A model generated the notes under the pieces. That model had not been told where the DNA came from. It saw only the letters and a program-made list of their open reading frames with translations, and did no database searches. Shown here one piece after another: positions 55,029 through 64,000 of a stretch of DNA of 64,000 nt. A program made the position numbers and the translations under genes. Source of the DNA: Platycnemis pennipes (lineage: Eukaryota > Arthropoda > Insecta > Odonata > Platycnemididae). Location of the stretch: NCBI GenBank assembly GCA_933228895.1, contig OW121852.1, positions 134,411,544 through 134,475,543 of the forward strand. The letters run 5' to 3'. The number at the start of each line of letters is the position of its first letter. Within the stretch, counting starts at the first letter, position 1.

Positions 55029-56150
55029 TTAAAAATAGCTGAATTTGTGGTAAAAAAGAATTCCTTGTGCTTCAATAAATCTTTCTTCCTGCAAACCAGA
55101 GGCACGGCGATGGTATGTAGGATGGCCGCATTGCAGACTGGAGCCCGAGATGCTTCGCACCTTCCTCCAGACCTGTGCGAGAGGAGTCCTGTGATTTACA
55201 CCAGATATGAATTCTGCCCAGGAGGCTTTCTTCGCCTCTTTAACGATTTGTCGAGCTTTCACTCGAAGACGTCGGAAGGAGGCAAGATTAGTTTCCGTGG
55301 GGTACTTCATGAAAATACGAATACTGCAGTTTTATCGCATTCTTCTGTCCACCATAATACTGCAGGTCGATGGACGATACCCTTAGACCGTGGGACGGTA
55401 ACATTTGCTGCCTCGATGATAGCAGAGGTAAGTGCCTCGATGATAGCAGAGGTAAGTATCTCGACGTTGCGCATTGCGTCACGGTTGCAATCATGTTTGA
55501 ACGTGAAATTCTCTCTGGAAATTGACCAGTCAGCTTTTTGAATAAGCCAATTTCCAGGAGTTACAAAGCGGGGATTATAACAGATATCCTTCCGTATTAA
55601 AAGCGGAAAATGATCACTGCCACATAGGTCTGAATGGACGGACAAGTTAAGTTTTGTAGAAAGGCTGCTCGAACAGATGGCGTGGTCAATGGATGAAAAT
55701 TCTCCATTAAAACTATTAAAACGAGTTTTCTCAGTACTATTGAGTAAAGAAAGGTTAAAATCTTGGATGAAATGCGATAAAATCCGCCCTCTTCTATTTC
55801 ACTGTCTCCGGGAGCTACTCCACAAAGGGTCATGTGCATTAAAGTCTCCTAAAATTATAAAGGGTTTCGGTAATTGTAGGAAAAGGTCTTCCAGGTTTCG
55901 TTCAGTGACAGGTGCGCACTCTTGTAAATAAACGTTGCACAACGTTATGGTCTCTGGGGCGTGCACGGTAACCGCAACCGCCTGGAAAGGAGTGTTCAGT
56001 GGTACCCGAGAGGTGTAAAGGGCCTCTCGGATAGCAACCGCCACTCCACCTTGGGCCCTTTGGCCGCTGGTGTCGTCAAATCTAAAAACATTAAGGTGGC
56101 TCCCCATCTCGGCTGAAAGTGCTCCTGCAGGCCATTTCTAAATACATTTT
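55029..56150 (-). pseudogene. Non-LTR APE endonuclease fragment (5' half of ORF2)
   Basis: Reading on the minus strand, 56107-55799 gives FRFDDTSGQRAQGGVAVAIR and PKPFIILGDFNAHDPLWSSS, core motifs of the apurinic-type endonuclease of non-LTR elements. After a frame change come FNSFNGEFSSIDHAICSS and HSDLCGSDHFPL (catalytic His). 55310-55029 continues with the linker. No RT follows. A tandem GCCTCGATGATAGCAGAGGTAAG duplication lies at 55413-55455. It may be the same family as 50440-52300, but they are separate insertions. Confidence 0.82.
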
Positions 56151-57040
56151 CTTAGCTAAACTGTAGCTCGGAGGCGCTTCTAGTTTTCTCTCTTATCTTA
56201 GAAAAGGATGGACCTTCGCACATATTACGATTGCCGATTGCTTGATAGTAGACCTGTGTCACCAATACGGGAGATTGCCCTTGCTGGCCGTGGTCGGAAG
56301 ATTTAGATGAGGATGTCAGTGGTTGGATCTTCTCTCTCCAAATATGAGTTTTATGATTTTTTAATTATTATTATTTTTTTTATTTTTTTTTGTTTATTTT
56401 TTTATTTTTTTTAATAGGCTGGAAAAAGTGGCAGCACGAAGGGTAGTTGGTAGGTAGTGATAAGGTAGAAAGGGATTATCTTAGGGAGGAGCGGCTGGTA
56501 GATTAGGTGAATAGGGTTGAGAAAGGTTATTTCGTTTGGGGATTAAATATAGGTATAATGGTTTTGTAGCAGGGTAAATCAGTAAATGTAGGGAAGGATT
56601 ATCTCAGGGAAGGATTAATCTGGGAAAGGGGGAAGCAGATTTTCAAGGTTGGCTCCACTTCTACCGCAGCCAGGGTGTGGAGGGTCGGCTATAGAATCAG
56701 GTTGGAGATTGGAGGAAGGGAGGGATGCTGTTGCAGGAATGTCAGGGGAGAGGAACTGAGAAAGTCGTTGAGGCAGTAGGGCTGGATCATCTTCTGCGAT
56801 GTGGAGGTGATTTTCGACGATGGCGGAGGTATTCTTCTGTGGGAATGGACGGAAGGGAGTATGAAGGGAAGGTAGGTGTGATAAGGATGTCGGGAATTTG
56901 GGTAATTTGCGTTTTCTTTTAGGCAGGATTTTGGGGAGCTTGTCCCTAGATTCCTATATTATAACTCAGAAGATCTTCAACATTTAGAAACAGAAGAAAG
57001 TTCCGGATCGGAGACGGAGAACTCAAATAAAAGCCCTAAG
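56151..57040. other. Junction and 5' UTR of the Jockey element
   Basis: It includes a T/A-rich run (56345-56411) that may be a minus-strand poly(A) tail, then G-rich sequence that is probably the 5' UTR of the Jockey element. The exact start of that element is not determined. Confidence 0.45.
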
Positions 57041-58813
57041 ATGATGATCACTAGGCAAATGAAGATGAAGGAAGGCCTATCCTCAAGAAAAAATCCTACA
57101 GCCATCAGCAAAACCCCCCCACCAGAGGAAGCTATTAACACTGAACCGGTTAGGCAAAACCTACAGGAAAGCACCTTACATTTCAAGCCCCCACAAATAG
57201 AAACCGGTATCCTTAATCCAGTATCCCTTAATATCCTTCCAAATCCTGAAGCTCCTGCAATCCCTACCTCCGCAACAATATCCAAAACCTCTGAAAAACC
57301 TTCCACTTCCGAAACAACCTGGACCACGGTCAACCGACGCAAAACGTCTAACAATCAAAAATCCTTTCCCACAACCCCCAACACACCTAAAAACCTAAAT
57401 CCTACAGCAAGAACCGCTGGAATCCCCGCCATCCGCTTGCACGACTTCAAACAATATGCGACACTGTATGATAAGCTCAAAACCAGCATTAAATACCCAA
57501 TGGTAACCACCATCACTAGGCAATGCGTAGTAATACAATCGAAATGTTTAGATGACTTTCGCAAAATTAAAACAATCCTTCAAACGGTAAAAGCCCCTTT
57601 CTCCACCAATGCTCTACCTTCCGAACAAAGGAGGATATATGTCATTAGAGGTCTCAAAAAAGAGCTCCCCGTGCCATTCCTGGAACAAGAATTAATACAA
57701 AAAGGATTTGACATAGACCTATTTGAACCCCTCACCACTACACGACCACTTGCTGACACAACCGAAGAAACGGCGCCGCGTGCAACCGACATGATTAAAG
57801 TACTTTTAAAAAATAAATGTCAAGAAAGTGAGCTCCTTAAGCTGCAAACCTTAAGAGGCATTCCCATAACATTTGAAGAATACCGCAAATCATCCGGCCC
57901 AGCGCAGTGCCATAAGTGCTGCAGAATAGGGCATACGAAGAACTACTGTGAGCTAAATCCAAACTGCGCCAGATGCGCAAAAGGCCACTTCACTGGAGAT
58001 TGCACGCTGCCCATGGGACATCCCCTAAAATGTTTCAACTGTGGAGGACCACACGCAGCAACATTCAAAAAATGTCCCAAATTTGTTCGCAAAATGGCGG
58101 ACATGAGGCGAAATAACATCACAACTCCCACTGCCGCACGCCCAAATTCCTCTCCAGTTCCTGCACCCATTCCCTCATATAACCCCTGGCAATCCCGAAA
58201 ACCCGCATCCCAAATGTCAGAAACCCTCAAATCCCCTGTTGTCGCCCGTGAACTATTCCCAACCCATAATTCCTTTGAGGCGCTGCAGACTGAAGACGAC
58301 GGAAATGAAGCAAGCGGCTATGCAGAATTCCCAGAAATCAGCAATGTTGCACAAAAGAAAACACAAAATTACACGCCCTCCCGCAGAAATCCCTTGAGGC
58401 ATTACGAGGAGCCAAAGCCACAACGAACAGCACCCAAAAAGCGTATAGAGATTCCCTCGATCCTCAGTGGGACAAACTCCCAGTCAGCTCCCGATCCGCC
58501 GCCAAATAGCGACGTGACTATAGCTGAGAGTGAGCCTGAGCGACCACCAACTCAATCAGAAGTCGCATCCCTTGAACCCGTCACCATTCCTGCATCCCTT
58601 CCAATTCCTGAACCTTCAATCACGTCAATTCCCATTCCCAATCATTCATCTTCATTCAGATCACCAGACGGCTCCTTTAACTGGATTGCAATCCTGCAAT
58701 GGGTGTTGAGCAAAATCCCTATCTACCTGACCGTAACCTCCTTCTCCGCAGCAATCCCCATCCTCCTAAAGCACACCCTGGAACTGTTGCAAACCCTTTA
58801 TGGAGCACACTAA
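57041..58813 (+). CDS. Jockey ORF1, zinc-knuckle RNA-binding protein
   Basis: ATG at 57041, 590 residues, no internal stop. A proline/threonine-rich N-terminal third is followed by RRIYVIRGLKKELPVPFLEQ (about residue 193), an RRM-like segment common to Jockey ORF1 proteins, and three CCHC knuckles: CHKCCRIGHTKNYC, CARCAKGHFTGDC and CFNCGGPHAATFKKC (about 290-348). The C-terminal part is proline-rich. It is expected to bind element RNA and form the RNP. Its stop overlaps the ORF2 start (ATGGAGCACACTAA). Confidence 0.92.
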   Translation: MMITRQMKMKEGLSSRKNPTAISKTPPPEEAINTEPVRQNLQESTLHFKPPQIETGILNPVSLNILPNPEAPAIPTSATISKTSEKPSTSETTWTTVNRRKTSNNQKSFPTTPNTPKNLNPTARTAGIPAIRLHDFKQYATLYDKLKTSIKYPMVTTITRQCVVIQSKCLDDFRKIKTILQTVKAPFSTNALPSEQRRIYVIRGLKKELPVPFLEQELIQKGFDIDLFEPLTTTRPLADTTEETAPRATDMIKVLLKNKCQESELLKLQTLRGIPITFEEYRKSSGPAQCHKCCRIGHTKNYCELNPNCARCAKGHFTGDCTLPMGHPLKCFNCGGPHAATFKKCPKFVRKMADMRRNNITTPTAARPNSSPVPAPIPSYNPWQSRKPASQMSETLKSPVVARELFPTHNSFEALQTEDDGNEASGYAEFPEISNVAQKKTQNYTPSRRNPLRHYEEPKPQRTAPKKRIEIPSILSGTNSQSAPDPPPNSDVTIAESEPERPPTQSEVASLEPVTIPASLPIPEPSITSIPIPNHSSSFRSPDGSFNWIAILQWVLSKIPIYLTVTSFSAAIPILLKHTLELLQTLYGAH

Positions 58814-59691
58814 AAGGCACATCCAACTGGTCAATCTCCGAGTTCTTCAATGGAACTGCTGCCACTACACTCCGCACACGGAAGAAATGAAACTTATATG
58901 TCAGGAACAGAAGCCTGACATAATAGCGCTTTCCGAAACATGTCTAAAGGCGTCGCAATCCATCCGCATCCCAGGCTACACATTCTACAGACAAGACCGA
59001 AACACAGCCACAGTTCCATCGGGCGGAGTGGCCATTGGAATCAAGACAACAATACAACACAAACAAAAATACTACGCAAACCTCACAAACATTGAAACTG
59101 TAGCAATCACAATCACCACGAGAACGGGAGACATACACATTATATCTGCATATATTTCACCAAAAAAGTCTCTTATCAATGAAGATCTTGATACTATTTT
59201 TCCAGAAACTGATTCCGTCATCCTGACCGGAGACATAAATTGCAAACACAAATCTTGGGTCTGCAAAGCAACAAATCCAAAAGGTAGAATTATACTAAAA
59301 CACGCACTCAAACACTCACTACAAATAATAGCTCCGAATGAACCTACTCACGCCCATAACACTTATTCCACAGACATCCTTGATATCCTAATAACAAAAA
59401 ACATTTACACAACTCACACTATCAAAGTTCTGCATGAAGGCTCATCGGACCACTTTCCGGTCCTAACAGACTTTGACCTAAATCCCGTTCTCGCACCACA
59501 CAAACCATCAACACACAGAAACTGGGATTTATACACCGAAATCCTAGAAAACAATCTAACATACATACATAGAGCCGACAACCGCCTCCATAGACCAAGC
59601 TATTCAAGTAATCAACAACTGCATCACAAATGCCTTAAGCAGATCACTTTTTACACACAAAAATACTAAAGAAACAGACACTTGCTCTCTA
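58800..59691 (+). pseudogene. Jockey ORF2, endonuclease part
   Basis: ATG at 58800. It encodes VLQWNCCHYTPHTEEM (first catalytic Asn), PDIIALSETCLKASQS, SGGVAIGIKTT, VILTGDINCKHKSWVC (Asp/Asn) and HEGSSDHFPVLT (catalytic His), the full APE endonuclease. Near 59560-59575, in an ACATACATACAT repeat, a one-base change shifts the frame so the ORF ends at 59669. The other frame continues with SIDQAIQVINNCITNALSRS and leads, across the Penelope insertion, into the RT part. Otherwise intact. Confidence 0.9.
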
Positions 59692-59806
59692 CCAACACAG
59701 ATAAAACATAGATCACAGTATCAGGCGCCACGTAGTGGAATTTATACATATTGGATGAGTAAAAAACTTTAGCAATTTTCCACAATGTATTTTAAAATAA
59801 TAAAAT

Positions 59807-59849
59807 TACACAACACGTGTTTCGGCTTACTAAGCCATCATCAGGTGTA
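59807..59849 (-). ncRNA. Hammerhead-like motif, left Penelope arm
   Basis: On the minus strand: UACAC, CUGAUGA, U, GGCUU-AGU-AAGCC, GAAA, CACGUG, UU, GUGUA. Stem I (UACAC/GUGUA) and stem II are perfect. Stem III is the palindrome CACGUG, which could pair within or between molecules. Predicted cleavage would lie after 59812. One extra U follows the CUGAUGA box. Confidence 0.75.
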
Positions 59850-59981
59850 CACTTATAAACTTCCGTGACAGCAGCGCAATATATGGGAAACGGGAAGGGG
59901 ATGGGGATAGGGGAATTGGTTGGGGGGGGGGGGGGGGGGAAGAGGATGAAGCACTCTAAGGAGTTTGTCCTTGGGACTGTA

Positions 59982-62351
59982 TTAGGTAAGTGGTGGGTTA
60001 TTTGAAAAAGGAATAGCTAACAATGGGGAATGGATTCGGAAAAGTTGGTCATTCAACAAGAGGTCATTATCACTATGTATAATTTCCCACTGTTCCCATG
60101 CGTCCAGTCTTGGGCCTTTTCTCTCAATATGCAGGATTTCCGGAACAAAGAGGCAATGGTGCGATGTCTCCAGGAGGTGTTTGGCCAGCAGTGACGATTT
60201 GTCTCCCTTATCCACACACCTTCGATGCTCTTGAAGTCTGGTGGTAAAATCCCTGCCCGTCTGTCCAACGTAATATTTATCACAGCTGAGGCACTTGACT
60301 TTGTAGACGCCTGAATGGAGTTTTGGGTCAATGGCGTCCTTGCTTTTGCACAAAATGTTCGATAAGGTACACGGATTGTAAAAACACACTTTAAATTTGT
60401 CCTTTGGGAATATTCTCTTAAGTTTGTAAGAGAGATTACCAACAAATGGTAGCCTACACCAAGTTCTTTTATCCGGTTCAAAAGCTGGGATAGCGGTTAT
60501 TTCGGAAATATCTATTTTTGTGAGCTTTTTACGCAGGAGTTTGTTTATAATATCTCTTTTGTACCCATTGGACGTTGCAATGTGGCATATGATTTCCAGC
60601 TCTTTGTTGAATTCTGGGTTGGAGAGGGGTAGGCTCACTAACCTATGGATCATCGTTTGGAATGCCGCAAGCTTGTGTGACATGGGATGGCAAGAGTCTG
60701 CTGGGATTACTAGGTCGCAGAAGGAGGGTTTTCTAAATATACCAAAATAATGCTTCTTGTCCACTATTGAAATGTCTAGATCCAGGTAGCTTAAATGTCC
60801 CTCTGTCTCTTTTTCCATAGTCATGTTGATTCTAGGGTGTTGGGAGTTTAGCACTCTCAGGAAACAATCTAGTTGACGATCGCTCCCTGTCCAGCAGCAC
60901 AGAATATCATCCACGTACATATACCAGTAGAACACATTATTTAAGAGTGGATTTTCAGATTTGAAGAAATTGTTTTCGAAATTGTTCATGAAAATTTCGG
61001 ACAACAGTGGGGAGAGAGGGGATCCCATGGCTAGACCCTCCACTTGTTTGTAGTATCTGCTGTTGAAAAGGAAGTAATTTTGGTTCGTACACATTTCTAA
61101 AAGCGATAGTATTTCCTCTATTATGATTGGATTTGACCCGGAATCCTGTAGCAAGCATTTGGTTAAGTGTAAGGTTTCATTAACTGGGACAGAGGGAAAT
61201 AGGTTTGTCACATCGAAAGAGACTAATTTTGAGTTCGCAGGCACCTCTAGGTTATTTAACAGTTCCGCTAATTTATAGGAATTTGGGACGGAATACTTGG
61301 ATGAAAAATTCGTGAAAGAGCGGAGGACGTCGTTGAGTGTTGAGGCCAATTTATGGGTCGGGGCTCCAATATTTGAGACTACCGGTCTATTGGGTACACC
61401 CACTTTATGTAACTTTGGCAGTCCGAACAGTCGAGGGGGAAGCACATTCATGGAGTGGAGTCTAATCTTGTCTCTCTCACTGAAAAGTCCGGAGCACAAG
61501 GACACTCCTGTCTTGACGGTTTTTTGGTAACTCTTCGTTGGATCCTTGGGAAGTATCACAAAGGCGTCACTATTAATAAAATCATTGCACTTCGTTACGT
61601 AGTCCGATCTGTCCAATATAACTACCGTATTCCCTTTGTCAGCTTTCGATATAATAAGGTCCTCCTGTTTTAATTTATTCTTTACAGCGGTTAATGTTCT
61701 ATTTAATGAATGATTCGATTTATCTCGATACTGCTTTCCCCTTGAGTGAACGGAGGGAGCAATGATGTCCGCACAAGACTGTTTTAAACCGGTTGGTGCT
61801 CTTTGGAGGGCTACCTCACAGTCAATTGCTAAATTCTGTAATGAACTAATGGAATGAGGGGTCGGAGCGAACTTTAAGCCTTTGCTGAGGAGATCCAATT
61901 CAACCTTCGTGAAAGTAGATTTGGATAAATTAACCACTTTTTCGTTGAACTTAAATTCGCACTTTAAATCAGCGGGAGGTGAGGCTGGTGGGGTCATGAC
62001 GCAAAGGGTACGTCGTAATCTGGCGATCTTCTTGTGAATTATACAGTACTTCTTGTACCCAAAGTCACTTACACAGGTTTTAACACGATCGACGAAGGCA
62101 CACCATTCAGCGAAGTGTAGAGAAGATGATAGTTCCATATGCAGAACGTAGAGGTAATGAGAAATTGCGTCCCTCTTGTTGTACCACGACTTCAGCTCGT
62201 TCCGAATCCAGATCTTCTTCGCTGCCTCTAATGCTCGGCCTGATGAATTGGAGGTGGATTTCGTGGATATCTGCACGTACACAGGGGTCAGGTTCAGTCT
62301 TAAGCAGCTGCGGTTGAAGTAGATGTTTAATTCCGCCTTACGGAAATTCAC
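59982..62351 (-). CDS. Penelope-like RT with C-terminal GIY-YIG endonuclease
   Basis: An open frame of 789 codons. The first codon listed is GTG. No ATG occurs between the upstream stop in the right arm and the methionine near residue 72 (MELSSSLHF), so the true start is uncertain, or the N-terminus is joined by splicing. The RT shows ISKADKGNTVVILDRSDY (a Penelope hallmark), RLFGLPKLHKVGVPNRPVVS, GLAMGSPLSPLLSEIFMNN and YMYVDDILCCWTG (catalytic). The C-terminus has the GIY-YIG domain SGVYKVKCLSCDKYYVGQTG with RDFTTRLQEHRRC, HLLETSHHCLF and RKGPRLDAWEQWE. All key motifs are intact, so the copy may be young or active. Confidence 0.93.
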   Translation of the reverse strand: MNFRKAELNIYFNRSCLRLNLTPVYVQISTKSTSNSSGRALEAAKKIWIRNELKSWYNKRDAISHYLYVLHMELSSSLHFAEWCAFVDRVKTCVSDFGYKKYCIIHKKIARLRRTLCVMTPPASPPADLKCEFKFNEKVVNLSKSTFTKVELDLLSKGLKFAPTPHSISSLQNLAIDCEVALQRAPTGLKQSCADIIAPSVHSRGKQYRDKSNHSLNRTLTAVKNKLKQEDLIISKADKGNTVVILDRSDYVTKCNDFINSDAFVILPKDPTKSYQKTVKTGVSLCSGLFSERDKIRLHSMNVLPPRLFGLPKLHKVGVPNRPVVSNIGAPTHKLASTLNDVLRSFTNFSSKYSVPNSYKLAELLNNLEVPANSKLVSFDVTNLFPSVPVNETLHLTKCLLQDSGSNPIIIEEILSLLEMCTNQNYFLFNSRYYKQVEGLAMGSPLSPLLSEIFMNNFENNFFKSENPLLNNVFYWYMYVDDILCCWTGSDRQLDCFLRVLNSQHPRINMTMEKETEGHLSYLDLDISIVDKKHYFGIFRKPSFCDLVIPADSCHPMSHKLAAFQTMIHRLVSLPLSNPEFNKELEIICHIATSNGYKRDIINKLLRKKLTKIDISEITAIPAFEPDKRTWCRLPFVGNLSYKLKRIFPKDKFKVCFYNPCTLSNILCKSKDAIDPKLHSGVYKVKCLSCDKYYVGQTGRDFTTRLQEHRRCVDKGDKSSLLAKHLLETSHHCLFVPEILHIERKGPRLDAWEQWEIIHSDNDLLLNDQLFRIHSPLLAIPFSNNPPLT

Positions 62352-62534
62352 GGATTTCCATTCCCCATTGTTAGCTATTCCTTTTTCAAATAACCCACCA
62401 CTTACCTAATACAGTCCCAAGGACAAACTCCTTAGAGTGCTTCATCCTCTTCCCCCCCCCCCAACCAATTCCCCTATCTCCATCCCCTTCCCGTTTCCTA
62501 TATATTGCGCTGCTGTCACGGAAGTTTATAAGTG

Positions 62535-62577
62535 TACACCTGATGATGGCTTAGTAAGCCGAAACACGTGTTGTGTA
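62535..62577 (+). ncRNA. Hammerhead-like motif, right Penelope arm
   Basis: Same sequence as in the left arm but on the plus strand: TACAC (62535-62539), CTGATGA (62540-62546), T, GGCTT-AGT-AAGCC, GAAA (62561-62564), CACGTG, TT, GTGTA (62573-62577). Predicted cleavage after 62572. It lies upstream of the Penelope ORF, in opposite orientation to it. Confidence 0.75.
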
Positions 62578-62646
62578 ATTTTATTATTTTAAAATACATT
62601 GTGGAAAATTGCTAAAGTTTTTTACTCATCCAACACAGATAAAACA

Positions 62647-64000
62647 ATTAATCACGAAACGAAACAGAGCAAGGAGGGAGTTTGCGATCACACGACAGAG
62701 ACACTTAAAACTAATCATAAATCAACTGAACAAAATAATCAAACAAGAAATCACCACACACAGAAACAAAGCCTGGGAATACACACTACAAAATCTTTCA
62801 ACACAGGACAATTCTGTGTGGAGACTTGCACATGCACTCCGAAATAAAAAACAGTATGCTCCACCGCTCAAAATGGACAATAAAACGTACACTTCTTCAG
62901 ATGAAAAAGCAAAAGTTTTCGCAGAAATGCTTTATCAACGCTTTCAGGTCAATACTGAATTAGTTGATCATCAAAACGAAATTATAGTCAACGAAACCTT
63001 CCAATCAATTACATATGCTCCCTCATCAACACCAAATTATATCCCGCTAAAAGACATTCAAGCTTTATTAAAAGCTTTACCAAACCACAAAGCTCCTGGC
63101 CCAGACAACATACCGCCCAAAGCCATTAAATTATTTCCCCTAAAATTTATCCCATTGCTTCACACCCTATTTAATTATTGTATTCATATCCACTATTTCC
63201 CAACAATTTGGAAAGAAGCTAAAATCATTTTAATTCCCAAACCCAACAAAGACTTAACAAATCCCAATAACTTTCGTCCAATCTCACTGACCAACACTTT
63301 CGGAAAAATTTTAGAAAAATGCTTGCTATCCCATATCAAACAATTGTTCCTCCCAGTCCAAATTAAACATCAAGCTGGCTTCACACCTCATACCTCGACT
63401 ATGCATCAGATTGCCCGCATAGTCGAAAACATCATTAAAGACAAAGACAATGGGAAGCAAACTACAGCCGTTTTTATTGACGTGGACAAGGCTTTTGATA
63501 AAGTGTGGCATCAAGGCCTTGTCCACAAACTGGTTCAAATGAATTTCCCCACCAGCCTCATTAAAAACCTACAATCCTTTCTCTCGGACAGAACCTTCTC
63601 TGTTTCTTTCGGCGGTGCTGTCACCGAAAAATTCCAAATCAAAGCCGGCGTGCCCCAAGGCGCAGTCCTTTCACCTACACTGTATAACATTTACACTAAC
63701 GTCATTCCGTTTACACCGCAAACAAACGCATACTTATTCGCAGACGACACAACATTCACATCATCCCACACATGGCTTTGTGTGGCACGCCGGCACCTTC
63801 AAACACAACTTGACAAATACGCCAACTGGGCCAACAAATGGAAAATAGCCATCAATCCCACAAAATGTACCGAGGTAATATTCTTCCGCAGAGCCAAACA
63901 GAAAACGCTAAGGCAGACAGGTCCTCCTCTCATTTACAAGGATCATAATATCCCCACAAACACTTCCAGCAAATTCCTTGGAATACATTTAGACCGAAAA
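62647..64000 (+). CDS. Jockey ORF2, reverse transcriptase part (partial)
   Basis: The frame resumes right after the 17-bp duplicate and runs to the window edge without a stop. It shows LPNHKAPGPDNIPPKAIKL, FPTIWKEAKIILIPKPNKD, NNFRPISLTNTFGKILEK, HQAGFTPHTSTMHQIARI, TAVFIDVDKAFDKVWHQG, GVPQGAVLSPTLYNIYTN and the catalytic YLFADDTTFTS, then SSKFLGIHLDRK. This is a complete set of Jockey-type RT blocks. The frame equals that seen just left of the insertion after the ORF2 frameshift, so the Penelope entered an RT frame that was otherwise readable. Confidence 0.92.

Larger units (their letters stand above)
59692..62646 (-). mobile_element. Penelope-like element with inverted terminal arms and 17-bp TSD
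   Basis: The element lies between duplicates of CCAACACAGATAAAACA (59692-59708 and 62630-62646). Arms of about 275 bp, 59753-60028 and 62357-62631, are near-identical in inverted orientation. Each carries a hammerhead-like motif, and the left arm also encodes the end of the ORF. A 44-nt extra segment (59709-59752) sits between the left duplicate and the left arm, reminiscent of the short extensions reported on Penelope copies. The ORF at 59982-62351 is open. It interrupts Jockey ORF2. Confidence 0.93.
57041..64000 (+). mobile_element. Jockey-type non-LTR retrotransposon, 3' end off the window
   Basis: ORF1 (57041-58813) and ORF2 (from 58800, overlapping 14 bp) are in the Jockey arrangement: zinc-knuckle protein, then endonuclease-RT. 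ORF2 is interrupted by a Penelope element with a 17-bp duplication, then continues to the right edge with one frameshift seen. The nearly intact frames suggest a recent insertion. The 5' UTR starts somewhere before 57041. Confidence 0.9.

Noticed and set aside
1..64000. CRISPR array, operon or bacterial system
   Set aside because: There are no regularly spaced identical short repeats; introns, LTR and non-LTR retrotransposons and SINEs show animal nuclear DNA.

Overview
This is eukaryotic, animal nuclear DNA. It is dominated by transposable elements and contains one recognisable host gene, cut into small exons by very large introns. The mix of elements (Ty3/Gypsy with a CX2C-type arthropod gag, Copia, Jockey- and I-like non-LTR elements, several Penelope-like lineages, Transib, hAT, piggyBac-like, Helitron, 5S- and tRNA-derived SINEs) and the OSGEP exon sequences suggest an arthropod, probably an insect with a large repeat-rich genome. 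The species cannot be named from the sequence.

Host gene. The minus strand carries OSGEP/Kae1, the catalytic subunit of the KEOPS complex that makes t6A in tRNA. Exon 1 with the start codon lies at 48165-48051. Exons 2-6 lie at 42098-42019, 25145-25004, 23535-23316, 15539-15361 and 12308-12077. All splice phases are compatible and all junctions are GT-AG. The six exons give 968 nt (322 codons plus 2 nt). Only the last dozen or so codons are missing, presumably on an exon left of the window or in unrecognised sequence.

Left end (1-6170). A minus-strand Ty3/Gypsy element with long open gag and pol frames runs off the left edge. A 1.46-kb TIR DNA transposon (1540-2999) splits its pol. The Gypsy abuts a Penelope GIY-YIG fragment that ends in a hammerhead-like motif. 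From 6.2 to 26 kb lie SINEs, a decayed Gypsy, two piggyBac-like MITEs, Penelope GIY-YIG relics, a hAT with a clear TSD, and CAGGG-ended elements.

Nested block (26.4-41 kb). A decayed Copia (A) contains a palindromic insertion, a tRNA-SINE, a non-LTR fragment and a Helitron. The Helitron contains a second Copia (B) with near-identical LTRs and a matching TSD. Copia B in turn contains a piggyBac-like element and a CAGGA-ended element.

Right end (48.5-64 kb). A Transib relic has CACTGTG (RSS-like) inverted termini and begins about 390 bp upstream of the OSGEP start codon. It contains a GC-rich MITE and a 5'-truncated I-like non-LTR element. Next comes a second non-LTR endonuclease fragment, then a nearly intact Jockey element. 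Jockey ORF2 is interrupted by a Penelope-like element with an open 789-codon frame, inverted terminal arms, two hammerhead-like motifs and a 17-bp target duplication.

The most interesting recurrent signal is a CUGAUGA-N-stem-GAAA motif. It is seen in six or seven places, mostly at recognisable Penelope ends, and its stem covaries between lineages.
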